Assembly: GCA_037074705.1 (NCBI GenBank)
Contig: JAYJMR010000035.1
Coordinates: 27,501 to 91,500, forward strand
DNA from: Zhengitettix transpicula
Taxonomy: Eukaryota > Arthropoda > Insecta > Orthoptera > Tetrigidae
DNA: 64,000 nt
Direction of reading: 5' to 3'
Below are positions 20,571 to 35,592 of this stretch, piece after piece. The notes beneath the pieces were generated by a model that saw only the letters and a list, made by a program, of their open reading frames with translations, did not search any database and was not told the DNA's origin. The position numbers were made by a program, and so were the translations under genes. Position 1 is the stretch's first letter, and each line of letters opens with the position of its first letter.

Positions 20571-20753
20571 TCACAGAAGAGTGTATATATATATACATGT
20601 AAAGAAACTTTAGTAGAGAAGAAATTAAAATTATAAAATAATTCGATCCGCGGAATATTAATTTGTAAGTTTTTACTAATGTTCGCTTGCAACAGCTATG
20701 CTGCGTGCGTGCGGCGGCGAGGAAGACGTTCGTAGATTACAACGGGCAGTCGT

Positions 20754-20794
<41 letters not shown>

Positions 20795-20977
20795 TCACAG
20801 AAGAGTGTATATATATATACATGTAAAGAAACTTTAGTAGAGAAGAAATTAAAATTATAAAATAATTCGATCCGCGGAATATTAATTTGTAAGTTTTTAC
20901 TAATGTTCGCTTGCAACAGCTATGCTGCGTGCGTGCGGCGGCGAGGAAGACGTTCGTAGATTACAACGGGCAGTCGT

Positions 20978-21018
<41 letters not shown>

Positions 21019-21201
21019 TCACAGAAGAGTGTATATATATATACATGTAAAGAAACTTTAGTAGAGAAGAAATTAAAATTATAAAATAATTCGATCCGCG
21101 GAATATTAATTTGTAAGTTTTTACTAATGTTCGCTTGCAACAGCTATGCTGCGTGCGTGCGGCGGCGAGGAAGACGTTCGTAGATTACAACGGGCAGTCG
21201 T

Positions 21202-21242
<41 letters not shown>

Positions 21243-21425
21243 TCACAGAAGAGTGTATATATATATACATGTAAAGAAACTTTAGTAGAGAAGAAATTAA
21301 AATTATAAAATAATTCGATCCGCGGAATATTAATTTGTAAGTTTTTACTAATGTTCGCTTGCAACAGCTATGCTGCGTGCGTGCGGCGGCGAGGAAGACG
21401 TTCGTAGATTACAACGGGCAGTCGT

Positions 21426-21467
<42 letters not shown>

Positions 21468-21650
21468 TCACAGAAGAGTGTATATATATATACATGTAAA
21501 GAAACTTTAGTAGAGAAGAAATTAAAATTATAAAATAATTCGATCCGCGGAATATTAATTTGTAAGTTTTTACTAATGTTCGCTTGCAACAGCTATGCTG
21601 CGTGCGTGCGGCGGCGAGGAAGACGTTCGTAGATTACAACGGGCAGTCGT

Positions 21651-21691
<41 letters not shown>

Positions 21692-21874
21692 TCACAGAAG
21701 AGTGTATATATATATACATGTAAAGAAACTTTAGTAGAGAAGAAATTAAAATTATAAAATAATTCGATCCGCGGAATATTAATTTGTAAGTTTTTACTAA
21801 TGTTCGCTTGCAACAGCTATGCTGCGTGCGTGCGGCGGCGAGGAAGACGTTCGTAGATTACAACGGGCAGTCGT

Positions 21875-21918
<44 letters not shown>

Positions 21919-22101
21919 TCACAGAAGAGTGTATATATATATACATGTAAAGAAACTTTAGTAGAGAAGAAATTAAAATTATAAAATAATTCGATCCGCG
22001 GAATATTAATTTGTAAGTTTTTACTAATGTTCGCTTGCAACAGCTATGCTGCGTGCGTGCGGCGGCGATGAAGACGTTCGTAGATTACAACGGGCAGTCG
22101 T

Positions 22102-22144
<43 letters not shown>

Positions 22145-22327
22145 TCACAGAAGAGTGTATATATATATACATGTAAAGAAACTTTAGTAGAGAAGAAATT
22201 AAAATTATAAAATAATTCGATCCGCGGAATATTAATTTGTAAGTTTTTACTAATGTTCGCTTGCAACAGCTATGCTGCGTGCGTGCGGCGGCGAGGAAGA
22301 CGTTCGTAGATTACAACGGGCAGTCGT

Positions 22328-22366
<39 letters not shown>

Positions 22367-22549
22367 TCACAGAAGAGTGTATATATATATACATGTAAAG
22401 AAACTTTAGTAGAGAAGAAATTAAAATTATAAAATAATTCGATCCGCGGAATATTAATTTGTAAGTTTTTACTAATGTTCGCTTGCAACAGCTATGCTGC
22501 GTGCGTGCGGCGGCGAGGAAGACGTTCGTAGATTACAACGGGCAGTCGT

Positions 22550-22592
<43 letters not shown>

Positions 22593-22775
22593 TCACAGAA
22601 GAGTGTATATATATATACATGTAAAGAAACTTTAGTAGAGAAGAAATTAAAATTATAAAATAATTCGATCCGCGGAATATTAATTTGTAAGTTTTTACTA
22701 ATGTTCGCTTGCAACAGCTATGCTGCGTGCGTGCGGCGGCGAGGAAGACGTTCGTAGATTACAACGGGCAGTCGT

Positions 22776-22817
<42 letters not shown>

Positions 22818-23000
22818 TCACAGAAGAGTGTATATATATATACATGTAAAGAAACTTTAGTAGAGAAGAAATTAAAATTATAAAATAATTCGATCCGCGG
22901 AATATTAATTTGTAAGTTTTTACTAATGTTCGCTTGCAACAGCTATGCTGCGTGCGTGCGGCGGCGAGGAAGACGTTCGTAGATTACAACGGGCAGTCGT

Positions 23001-23042
<42 letters not shown>

Positions 23043-23225
23043 TCACAGAAGAGTGTATATATATATACATGTAAAGAAACTTTAGTAGAGAAGAAATTAA
23101 AATTATAAAATAATTCGATCCGCGGAATATTAATTTGTAAGTTTTTACTAATGTTCGCTTGCAACAGCTATGCTGCGTGCGTGCGGCGGCGAGGAAGACG
23201 TTCGTAGATTACAACGGGCAGTCGT

Positions 23226-23268
<43 letters not shown>

Positions 23269-23451
23269 TCACAGAAGAGTGTATATATATATACATGTAA
23301 AGAAACTTTAGTAGAGAAGAAATTAAAATTATAAAATAATTCGATCCGCGGAATATTAATTTGTAAGTTTTTACTAATGTTCGCTTGCAACAGCTATGCT
23401 GCGTGCGTGCGGCGGCGAGGAAGACGTTCGTAGATTACAACGGGCAGTCGT

Positions 23452-23493
<42 letters not shown>

Positions 23494-23676
23494 TCACAGA
23501 AGAGTGTATATATATATACATGTAAAGAAACTTTAGTAGAGAAGAAATTAAAATTATAAAATAATTCGATCCGCGGAATATTAATTTGTAAGTTTTTACT
23601 AATGTTCGCTTGCAACAGCTATGCTGCGTGCGTGCGGCGGCGAGGAAGACGTTCGTAGATTACAACGGGCAGTCGT

Positions 23677-23718
<42 letters not shown>

Positions 23719-23901
23719 TCACAGAAGAGTGTATATATATATACATGTAAAGAAACTTTAGTAGAGAAGAAATTAAAATTATAAAATAATTCGATCCGCG
23801 GAATATTAATTTGTAAGTTTTTACTAATGTTCGCTTGCAACAGCTATGCTGCGTGCGTGCGGCGGCGAGGAAGACGTTCGTAGATTACAACGGGCAGTCG
23901 T

Positions 23902-23944
<43 letters not shown>

Positions 23945-24127
23945 TCACAGAAGAGTGTATATATATATACATGTAAAGAAACTTTAGTAGAGAAGAAATT
24001 AAAATTATAAAATAATTCGATCCGCGGAATATTAATTTGTAAGTTTTTACTAATGTTCGCTTGCAACAGCTATGCTGCGTGCGTGCGGCGGCGAGGAAGA
24101 CGTTCGTAGATTACAACGGGCAGTCGT

Positions 24128-24168
<41 letters not shown>

Positions 24169-24351
24169 TCACAGAAGAGTGTATATATATATACATGTAA
24201 AGAAACTTTAGTAGAGAAGAAATTAAAATTATAAAATAATTCGATCCGCGGAATATTAATTTGTAAGTTTTTACTAATGTTCGCTTGCAACAGCTATGCT
24301 GCGTGCGTGCGGCGGCGAGGAAGACGTTCGTAGATTACAACGGGCAGTCGT

Positions 24352-24393
<42 letters not shown>

Positions 24394-24576
24394 TCACAGA
24401 AGAGTGTATATATATATACATGTAAAGAAACTTTAGTAGAGAAGAAATTAAAATTATAAAATAATTCGATCCGCGGAATATTAATTTGTAAGTTTTTACT
24501 AATGTTCGCTTGCAACAGCTATGCTGCGTGCGTGCGGCGGCGAGGAAGACGTTCGTAGATTACAACGGGCAGTCGT

Positions 24577-24617
<41 letters not shown>

Positions 24618-24800
24618 TCACAGAAGAGTGTATATATATATACATGTAAAGAAACTTTAGTAGAGAAGAAATTAAAATTATAAAATAATTCGATCCGCGG
24701 AATATTAATTTGTAAGTTTTTACTAATGTTCGCTTGCAACAGCTATGCTGCGTGCGTGCGGCGGCGAGGAAGACGTTCGTAGATTACAACGGGCAGTCGT

Positions 24801-24843
<43 letters not shown>

Positions 24844-25026
24844 TCACAGAAGAGTGTATATATATATACATGTAAAGAAACTTTAGTAGAGAAGAAATTA
24901 AAATTATAAAATAATTCGATCCGCGGAATATTAATTTGTAAGTTTTTACTAATGTTCGCTTGCAACAGCTATGCTGCGTGCGTGCGGCGGCGAGGAAGAC
25001 GTTCGTAGATTACAACGGGCAGTCGT

Positions 25027-25068
<42 letters not shown>

Positions 25069-25251
25069 TCACAGAAGAGTGTATATATATATACATGTAA
25101 AGAAACTTTAGTAGAGAAGAAATTAAAATTATAAAATAATTCGATCCGCGGAATATTAATTTGTAAGTTTTTACTAATGTTCGCTTGCAACAGCTATGCT
25201 GCGTGCGTGCGGCGGCGAGGAAGACGTTCGTAGATTACAACGGGCAGTCGT

Positions 25252-25295
<44 letters not shown>

Positions 25296-25478
25296 TCACA
25301 GAAGAGTGTATATATATATACATGTAAAGAAACTTTAGTAGAGAAGAAATTAAAATTATAAAATAATTCGATCCGCGGAATATTAATTTGTAAGTTTTTA
25401 CTAATGTTCGCTTGCAACAGCTATGCTGCGTGCGTGCGGCGGCGAGGAAGACGTTCGTAGATTACAACGGGCAGTCGT

Positions 25479-25526
<48 letters not shown>

Positions 25527-25709
25527 TCACAGAAGAGTGTATATATATATACATGTAAAGAAACTTTAGTAGAGAAGAAATTAAAATTATAAAATAATTC
25601 GATCCGCGGAATATTAATTTGTAAGTTTTTACTAATGTTCGCTTGCAACAGCTATGCTGCGTGCGTGCGGCGGCGAGGAAGACGTTCGTAGATTACAACG
25701 GGCAGTCGT

Positions 25710-25754
<45 letters not shown>

Positions 25755-25937
25755 TCACAGAAGAGTGTATATATATATACATGTAAAGAAACTTTAGTAG
25801 AGAAGAAATTAAAATTATAAAATAATTCGATCCGCGGAATATTAATTTGTAAGTTTTTACTAATGTTCGCTTGCAACAGCTATGCTGCGTGCGTGCGGCG
25901 GCGAGGAAGACGTTCGTAGATTACAACGGGCAGTCGT

Positions 25938-25983
<46 letters not shown>

Positions 25984-26166
25984 TCACAGAAGAGTGTATA
26001 TATATATACATGTAAAGAAACTTTAGTAGAGAAGAAATTAAAATTATAAAATAATTCGATCCGCGGAATATTAATTTGTAAGTTTTTACTAATGTTCGCT
26101 TGCAACAGCTATGCTGCGTGCGTGCGGCGGCGAGGAAGACGTTCGTAGATTACAACGGGCAGTCGT

Positions 26167-26210
<44 letters not shown>

Positions 26211-26393
26211 TCACAGAAGAGTGTATATATATATACATGTAAAGAAACTTTAGTAGAGAAGAAATTAAAATTATAAAATAATTCGATCCGCGGAATATTA
26301 ATTTGTAAGTTTTTACTAATGTTCGCTTGCAACAGCTATGCTGCGTGCGTGCGGCGGCGAGGAAGACGTTCGTAGATTACAACGGGCAGTCGT

Positions 26394-26439
<46 letters not shown>

Positions 26440-26622
26440 TCACAGAAGAGTGTATATATATATACATGTAAAGAAACTTTAGTAGAGAAGAAATTAAAAT
26501 TATAAAATAATTCGATCCGCGGAATATTAATTTGTAAGTTTTTACTAATGTTCGCTTGCAACAGCTATGCTGCGTGCGTGCGGCGGCGAGGAAGACGTTC
26601 GTAGATTACAACGGGCAGTCGT

Positions 26623-26669
<47 letters not shown>

Positions 26670-26852
26670 TCACAGAAGAGTGTATATATATATACATGTA
26701 AAGAAACTTTAGTAGAGAAGAAATTAAAATTATAAAATAATTCGATCCGCGGAATATTAATTTGTAAGTTTTTACTAATGTTCGCTTGCAACAGCTATGC
26801 TGCGTGCGTGCGGCGGCGAGGAAGACGTTCGTAGATTACAACGGGCAGTCGT

Positions 26853-26895
<43 letters not shown>

Positions 26896-27078
26896 TCACA
26901 GAAGAGTGTATATATATATACATGTAAAGAAACTTTAGTAGAGAAGAAATTAAAATTATAAAATAATTCGATCCGCGGAATATTAATTTGTAAGTTTTTA
27001 CTAATGTTCGCTTGCAACAGCTATGCTGCGTGCGTGCGGCGGCGAGGAAGACGTTCGTAGATTACAACGGGCAGTCGT

Positions 27079-27124
<46 letters not shown>

Positions 27125-27306
27125 TCACAGAAGAGTGTATATATATATACATGTAAAGAAACTTTAGTAGAGAAGAAATTAAAATTATAAATAATTCGAT
27201 CCGCGGAATATTAATTTGTAAGTTTTTACTAATGTTCGCTTGCAACAGCTATGCTGCGTGCGTGCGGCGGCGAGGAAGACGTTCGTAGATTACAACGGGC
27301 AGTCGT

Positions 27307-27348
<42 letters not shown>

Positions 27349-27531
27349 TCACAGAAGAGTGTATATATATATACATGTAAAGAAACTTTAGTAGAGAAGA
27401 AATTAAAATTATAAAATAATTCGATCCGCGGAATATTAATTTGTAAGTTTTTACTAATGTTCGCTTGCAACAGCTATGCTGCGTGCGTGCGGCGGCGAGG
27501 AAGACGTTCGTAGATTACAACGGGCAGTCGT

Positions 27532-27575
<44 letters not shown>

Positions 27576-27758
27576 TCACAGAAGAGTGTATATATATATA
27601 CATGTAAAGAAACTTTAGTAGAGAAGAAATTAAAATTATAAAATAATTCGATCCGCGGAATATTAATTTGTAAGTTTTTACTAATGTTCGCTTGCAACAG
27701 CTATGCTGCGTGCGTGCGGCGGCGAGGAAGACGTTCGTAGATTACAACGGGCAGTCGT

Positions 27759-27806
<48 letters not shown>

Positions 27807-27988
27807 TCACAGAAGAGTGTATATATATATACATGTAAAGAAACTTTAGTAGAGAAGAAATTAAAATTATAAAATAATTCGATCCGCGGAATATTAATTT
27901 GTAAGTTTTACTAATGTTCGCTTGCAACAGCTATGCTGCGTGCGTGCGGCGGCGAGGAAGACGTTCGTAGATTACAACGGGCAGTCGT

Positions 27989-28032
<44 letters not shown>

Positions 28033-28215
28033 TCACAGAAGAGTGTATATATATATACATGTAAAGAAACTTTAGTAGAGAAGAAATTAAAATTATAAAA
28101 TAATTCGATCCGCGGAATATTAATTTGTAAGTTTTTACTAATGTTCGCTTGCAACAGCTATGCTGCGTGCGTGCGGCGGCGAGGAAGACGTTCGTAGATT
28201 ACAACGGGCAGTCGT

Positions 28216-28260
<45 letters not shown>

Positions 28261-28443
28261 TCACAGAAGAGTGTATATATATATACATGTAAAGAAACTT
28301 TAGTAGAGAAGAAATTAAAATTATAAAATAATTCGATCCGCGGAATATTAATTTGTAAGTTTTTACTAATGTTCGCTTGCAACAGCTATGCTGCGTGCGT
28401 ACGGCGGCGAGGAAGACGTTCGTAGATTACAACGGGCAGTCGT

Positions 28444-28486
<43 letters not shown>

Positions 28487-28669
28487 TCACAGAAGAGTGT
28501 ATATATATATACATGTAAAGAAACTTTAGTAGAGAAGAAATTAAAATTATAAAATAATTCGATCCGCGGAATATTAATTTGTAAGTTTTTACTAATGTTC
28601 GCTTGCAACAGCTATGCTGCGTGCGTGCGGCGGCGAGGAAGACGTTCGTAGATTACAACGGGCAGTCGT

Positions 28670-28709
<40 letters not shown>

Positions 28710-28891
28710 TCACAGAAGAGTGTATATATATATACATGTAAAGAAACTTTAGTAGAGAAGAAATTAAAATTATAAATAATTCGATCCGCGGAATATTAAT
28801 TTGTAAGTTTTTACTAATGTTCGCTTGCAACAGCTATGCTGCGTGCGTGCGGCGGCGAGGAAGACGTTCGTAGATTACAACGGGCAGTCGT

Positions 28892-28949
<58 letters not shown>

Positions 28950-29132
28950 TCACAGAAGATTGTATATATATATACATGTAAAGAAACTTTAGTAGAGAAG
29001 AAATTAAAATTATAAAATAATTCGATCCGCGGAATATTAATTTGTAAGTTTTTACTAATGTTCGCTTGCAACAGCTATGCTGCGTGCGTGCGGCGGCGAG
29101 GAAGACGTTCGTAGATTACAACGGGCAGTCGT

Positions 29133-29174
<42 letters not shown>

Positions 29175-29368
29175 TCACAGAAGAGTGTATATATATATAC
29201 ATGTAAAGAAACTTTAGTAGAGAAGAAATTAAAATTATAAAATAATTCGATCCGCGGAATATTAATTTGTAAGTTTTTACTAATGTTCGCTTGCAACAGC
29301 TATGCTGCGTGCGTGCGGCGGCGAGGAAGACGTTCGTAGATTACAACGGGCAGTCGTGTTTTTTTTTT

Positions 29369-29412
<44 letters not shown>

Positions 29413-29593
29413 TCACAGAAGAGTGTATATATATACATGTAAAGAAACTTTAGTAGAGAAGAAATTAAAATTATAAAATAATTCGATCCGCGTAATATTA
29501 ATTTGTAAGTTTTTACTAATGTTCGCTTGCAACAGCTATGCTGCGTGCGTGCGGCGGCGAGGAAGACGTTCGTAGATTACAACGGGCAGTCGT

Positions 29594-29631
<38 letters not shown>

Positions 29632-29817
29632 TCACAGAAGAGTGTATATATATATACATGTAAAGAAACTTTAGTAGAGAAGAAATTAAAATTATAAATA
29701 ATTCGATCCGCGAATATTAATTTGTAAGTTTTTACTAATGTTCGCTTGCAACAGCTATGCTGCGTGCGTGCGGCGGCGAGGAAGACGTTCGTAGATTACA
29801 ACGGGCAGTCGTGTTTT
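16845..29817. repeat. Satellite block 3 (187-bp monomer plus poly-T)
   Basis: The longest block, about 57 full monomers plus one 14-bp remnant (19387-19400) flanked by long T runs on both sides. From about 18.5 to 25 kb the period is very even (222-226 bp, T run about 35-39). From about 27 kb to the end there are more single-base indels and substitutions: AATTATAAATAATT, CCGCGTAATATT, and a G inside a T run at 29369. Landmark variants are GCGTACGG (28397-28404) and AGAAGATTG (28954-28962). Confidence 0.97.
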
Positions 29818-30413
29818 GCGATGGCCGCCCAAGAGGCGCTCTGCTAGGTGGAATAAACGTATATTGCATACATTGTTTATAAATGTATATCGAAATCCAG
29901 ACGTCGGTATTTTACGTCTAAATTATAATAAAACCGAGATAGATTTATGGGAAGTGACAGAATTAAAAGAGGCTTTAACGGCAACGAACCCCTGTTTTCA
30001 ATATAGCTACGCAGTTTCCGTCAACAACGAATATTAATTACACTTCCTTTGAGCCGAAAGAAATGAGCGGAAAAAGTACGATGTTTTGAATACATATGTA
30101 TCAGATACATATTCGTAAAAGGCGCGTTATCCTATCGTACTTGCGTGCGTGCGTGCGGCGGCGACGACGACGTTCGCGAAATACAAAAGATATATAGGAG
30201 CGTGGTCCAGCTGGTGGCCACGGACAACGGCTTCTCCCGGAAAATTACTTGTACTCGCTGGTGCCCCGGTCCTGCCTGCGAGAAGATGATTGCCGAGAGA
30301 GGTGAATCCTGTACTGGATGCGAAATCGCAGTTATTTCAAAATTTACCTGCCTTCCACTCAATATTTGATACGTCAGAATGTTAAACTTCTTTCTTTGTT
30401 TGAATTTCAATAA
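29818..30413. other. U2 unit 3, downstream flank
   Basis: Copy of the U2 3' flank with several one-base indels relative to the other units, most of them in short homopolymers (GGGAAGTG, TATAGGAGC, GCCCCGG, CCACTC). It carries the three-repeat form GACGACGACG. No gene is called. Confidence 0.6.
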
Positions 30414-30602
30414 GGTGGGCCGATCCCGGCGATACTGCAAAGCCGGGCCAACCCGTGACAGATGTGGAGCAAGCTCCTAACACTCCGTCATTTTCCAAAA
30501 ATGAGTTTAATATTCTGGTGGTGCGATGCACCACGTATCAGATATTAAGCTGATAAGAACAGATACTACACTTTGATCTTAGCCAAAAGGCCGAGAAGCG
30601 AT
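30414..30602 (-). ncRNA. U2: U2 snRNA, copy 3 (promoter displaced by insertion)
   Basis: The full 189-nt U2 sequence is identical to copy 1 by eye, with stem-loop I, GUAGUA and Sm site present. A poly(A)-tailed retroposon begins 9-10 bp upstream of the RNA start, so the element at -60 to -40 now lies about 285 bp further away and the -31 to -24 octamer is replaced by an A run. Transcription from the normal start is therefore doubtful. Confidence 0.9.
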
Positions 30603-30611
30603 AAAGATTCC

Positions 30612-30895
30612 TTTTTTTTTTTTTTTTTTTTTGGGTAATAGGCTACATGAGGGTAATCCACGATCTGGCAACTCCCCTTTAATAGCATAGGAAGGGTTTT
30701 GAAAGGGGGGATGCGGTAAGGTAGAAGAAGGCAGCCAAGGGTTAACTAGGGCCCCCGGGCTATGGTTTAAGGATCCTACCCGGCAATTGGCCTAAAAGTG
30801 ATGCAGGGAAAAACCCTAGAAAACCTGCATCAGGTAGGTCGGGCATTTGGTACTTATCCCACGCCCTTCCGGTAGCGGGAGAGGAGTTTGCTGTG
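30612..30895 (-). mobile_element. 284-bp poly(A)-tailed retroposon (SINE-like or truncated LINE), copy in unit 3
   Basis: Interrupts the U2 unit between AAAGATTCC and CTCGATCGGG, with a 2-3 bp apparent duplication (CC or CCT). On the minus strand it begins GGCACAGCAAACTCC, contains a strong hairpin TGATGCAGG/CCTGCATCA (30799-30832), and ends GCCTATTACCC plus 21 A. The terminal A run and small target duplication indicate retroposition. I see no coding potential and do not recognise the family; a 5'-truncated LINE tail is as likely as a SINE. It lies at -10 relative to U2, in the U2 orientation. Confidence 0.75.
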
Positions 30896-31474
30896 CCTCG
30901 ATCGGGACGGTCTTTTATTCCGGACACCATTGTAATCAACGGGGAGCATTGTTAAATGTTTCTGCGGCAATACGTCGAAACACGCGGTCCCCCGCGAAAC
31001 GCCTGAAATCCTGATCGGAAAGTGAGGTCAACCGTCGAATGCTTAAATATCGCGGGAAAGGAAACAATTGGCTTCAAAGATAAAAATATTTGAAATGTAT
31101 CAACAGTTTTATTGTTACAGTACGTCCCCACCTAGCGGCACTTACCTGCACTCGCTGCAGGGTGATACGTAAATGTAAGAGAAAAAAATTAAATTCCTCA
31201 CGTAAACACACGAGTTCCGTCAAATTGAGCAAAAAAGAAATGACGTCGTCTAAGAAACGAATAGACAGTCAGAGTTCGGTGCGAATTAAGTGGAATTGAT
31301 AACGGTTACAATTTTTCACGTTGACGTTTCCATTGTTACGCGGTCTTTGTAAACAAAGTTAATATTTGTCTTTAAACAGTACGCGCTCACATGTACGCGA
31401 CATTTAAAAATTTTCCCCATTTTTTAAATATATATTTATTTATTTAAATATATATAGAAGTAAAAAAAAATGGT

Positions 31475-31477
<3 letters not shown>
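30896..31477. other. U2 unit 3, displaced promoter and upstream flank
   Basis: Resumes the U2 5' flank after the retroposon. The presumed PSE (equivalent to 4589-4609) is present near 30930 but is now about 330 bp from the U2 start. An extra C is inserted near 30993. Confidence 0.55.
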
Positions 31478-31526
<49 letters not shown>

Positions 31527-31921
31527 TCACAGAAGAGTGTATATATATATACATGTAAAGAAACTTTAGTAGAGAAGAAATTAAAATTATAAAATAATTC
31601 GATCCGCGGAATATTAATTTGTAAGTTTTTACTAATGTTCGCTTGCAACAGCTATGCTGCGTGCGTGCGGCGGCGAGGAAGACGTTCGTAGATTACAACG
31701 GGCAGTCGTGTTTTTTTTTTTTTTTTTTTTTTTTTAACTCACAGAAGAGTGTATATATATATACATGTAAAGAAACTTTAGTAGAGAAGAAATTAAAATT
31801 ATAAAATAATTCGATCCGCGGAATATTAATTTGTAAGTTTTTACTAATGTTCGCTTGCAACAGCTATGCTGCGTGCGTGCGGCGGCGAGGAAGACGTTCG
31901 TAGATTACAACGGGCAGTCGT

Positions 31922-31966
<45 letters not shown>

Positions 31967-32149
31967 TCACAGAAGAGTGTATATATATATACATGTAAAG
32001 AAACTTTAGTAGAGAAGAAATTAAAATTATAAAATAATTCGATCCGCGGAATATTAATTTGTAAGTTTTTACTAATGTTCGCTTGCAACAGCTATGCTGC
32101 GTGCGTGCGGCGGCGAGGAAGACGTTCGTAGATTACAACGGGCAGTCGT

Positions 32150-32191
<42 letters not shown>

Positions 32192-32374
32192 TCACAGAAG
32201 AGTGTATATATATATACATGTAAAGAAACTTTAGTAGAGAAGAAATTAAAATTATAAAATAATTCGATCCGCGGAATATTAATTTGTAAGTTTTTACTAA
32301 TGTTCGCTTGCAACAGCTATGCTGCGTGCGTGCGGCGGCGAGGAAGACGTTCGTAGATTACAACGGGCAGTCGT

Positions 32375-32416
<42 letters not shown>

Positions 32417-32599
32417 TCACAGAAGAGTGTATATATATATACATGTAAAGAAACTTTAGTAGAGAAGAAATTAAAATTATAAAATAATTCGATCCGCGGA
32501 ATATTAATTTGTAAGTTTTTACTAATGTTCGCTTGCAACAGCTATGCTGCGTGCGTGCGGCGGCGAGGAAGACGTTCGTAGATTACAACGGGCAGTCGT

Positions 32600-32642
<43 letters not shown>

Positions 32643-33038
32643 TCACAGAAGAGTGTATATATATATATACATGTAAAGAAACTTTAGTAGAGAAGAAATT
32701 AAAATTATAAAATAATTCGATCCGCGGAATATTAATTTGTAAGTTTTTACTAATGTTCGCTTGCAACAGCTATGCTGCGTGCGTGCGGCGGCGAGGAAGA
32801 CGTTCGTAGATTACAACGGGCAGTCGTGTTTTTTTTTTTTTTTTTTTTTTTTAACTCACAGAAGAGTGTATATATATATACATGTAAAGAAACTTTAGTA
32901 GAGAAGAAATTAAAATTATAAAATAATTCGATCCGCGGAATATTAATTTGTAAGTTTTTACTAATGTTCGCTTGCAACAGCTATGCTGCGTGCGTGCGGC
33001 GGCGAGGAAGACGTTCGTAGATTACAACGGGCAGTCGT

Positions 33039-33083
<45 letters not shown>

Positions 33084-33266
33084 TCACAGAAGAGTGTATA
33101 TATATATACATGTAAAGAAACTTTAGTAGAGAAGAAATTAAAATTATAAAATAATTCGATCCGCGGAATATTAATTTGTAAGTTTTTACTAATGTTCGCT
33201 TGCAACAGCTATGCTGCGTGCGTGCGGCGGCGAGGAAGACGTTCGTAGATTACAACGGGCAGTCGT

Positions 33267-33316
<50 letters not shown>

Positions 33317-33499
33317 TCACAGAAGAGTGTATATATATATACATGTAAAGAAACTTTAGTAGAGAAGAAATTAAAATTATAAAATAATTCGATCCGCGGA
33401 ATATTAATTTGTAAGTTTTTACTAATGTTCGCTTGCAACAGCTATGCTGCGTGCGTGCGGCGGCGAGGAAGACGTTCGTAGATTACAACGGGCAGTCGT

Positions 33500-33547
<48 letters not shown>

Positions 33548-33730
33548 TCACAGAAGAGTGTATATATATATACATGTAAAGAAACTTTAGTAGAGAAGAA
33601 ATTAAAATTATAAAATAATTCGATCCGCGGAATATTAATTTGTAAGTTTTTACTAATGTTCGCTTGCAACAGCTATGCTGCGTGCGTGCGGCGGCGAGGA
33701 AGACGTTCGTAGATTACAACGGGCAGTCGT

Positions 33731-33779
<49 letters not shown>

Positions 33780-33962
33780 TCACAGAAGAGTGTATATATA
33801 TATACATGTAAAGAAACTTTAGTAGAGAAGAAATTAAAATTATAAAATAATTCGATCCGCGGAATATTAATTTGTAAGTTTTTACTAATGTTCGCTTGCA
33901 ACAGCTATGCTGCGTGCGTGCGGCGGCGAGGAAGACGTTCGTAGATTACAACGGGCAGTCGT

Positions 33963-34006
<44 letters not shown>

Positions 34007-34189
34007 TCACAGAAGAGTGTATATATATATACATGTAAAGAAACTTTAGTAGAGAAGAAATTAAAATTATAAAATAATTCGATCCGCGGAATATTAATTT
34101 GTAAGTTTTTACTAATGTTCGCTTGCAACAGCTATGCTGCGTGCGTGCGGCGGCGAGGAAGACGTTCGTAGATTACAACGGGCAGTCGT

Positions 34190-34230
<41 letters not shown>

Positions 34231-34413
34231 TCACAGAAGAGTGTATATATATATACATGTAAAGAAACTTTAGTAGAGAAGAAATTAAAATTATAAAATA
34301 ATTCGATCCGCGGAATATTAATTTGTAAGTTTTTACTAATGTTCGCTTGCAACAGCTATGCTGCGTGCGTACGGCGGCGAGGAAGACGTTCGTAGATTAC
34401 AACGGGCAGTCGT

Positions 34414-34455
<42 letters not shown>

Positions 34456-34638
34456 TCACAGAAGAGTGTATATATATATACATGTAAAGAAACTTTAGTA
34501 GAGAAGAAATTAAAATTATAAAATAATTCGATCCGCGGAATATTAATTTGTAAGTTTTTACTAATGTTCGCTTGCAACAGCTATGCTGCGTGCGTGCGGC
34601 GGCGAGGAAGACGTTCGTAGATTACAACGGGCAGTCGT

Positions 34639-34680
<42 letters not shown>

Positions 34681-34863
34681 TCACAGAAGAGTGTATATAT
34701 ATATACATGTAAAGAAACTTTAGTAGAGAAGAAATTAAAATTATAAAATAATTCGATCCGCGGAATATTAATTTGTAAGTTTTTACTAATGTTCGCTTGC
34801 AACAGCTATGCTGCGTGCGTGCGGCGGCGAGGAAGACGTTCGTAGATTACAACGGGCAGTCGT

Positions 34864-34914
<51 letters not shown>

Positions 34915-35097
34915 TCACAGAAGATTGTATATATATATACATGTAAAGAAACTTTAGTAGAGAAGAAATTAAAATTATAAAATAATTCGATCCGCGGAAT
35001 ATTAATTTGTAAGTTTTTACTAATGTTCGCTTGCAACAGCTATGCTGCGTGCGTGCGGCGGCGAGGAAGACGTTCGTAGATTACAACGGGCAGTCGT

Positions 35098-35138
<41 letters not shown>

Positions 35139-35321
35139 TCACAGAAGAGTGTATATATATATACATGTAAAGAAACTTTAGTAGAGAAGAAATTAAAATT
35201 ATAAAATAATTCGATCCGCGGAATATTAATTTGTAAGTTTTTACTAATGTTCGCTTGCAACAGCTATGCTGCGTGCGTGCGGCGGCGAGGAAGACGTTCG
35301 TAGATTACAACGGGCAGTCGT

Positions 35322-35371
<50 letters not shown>

Positions 35372-35554
35372 TCACAGAAGAGTGTATATATATATACATG
35401 TAAAGAAACTTTAGTAGAGAAGAAATTAAAATTATAAAATAATTCGATCCGCGGAATATTAATTTGTAAGTTTTTACTAATGTTCGCTTGCAACAGCTAT
35501 GCTGCGTGCGTGCGGCGGCGAGGAAGACGTTCGTAGATTACAACGGGCAGTCGT

Positions 35555-35592
<38 letters not shown>

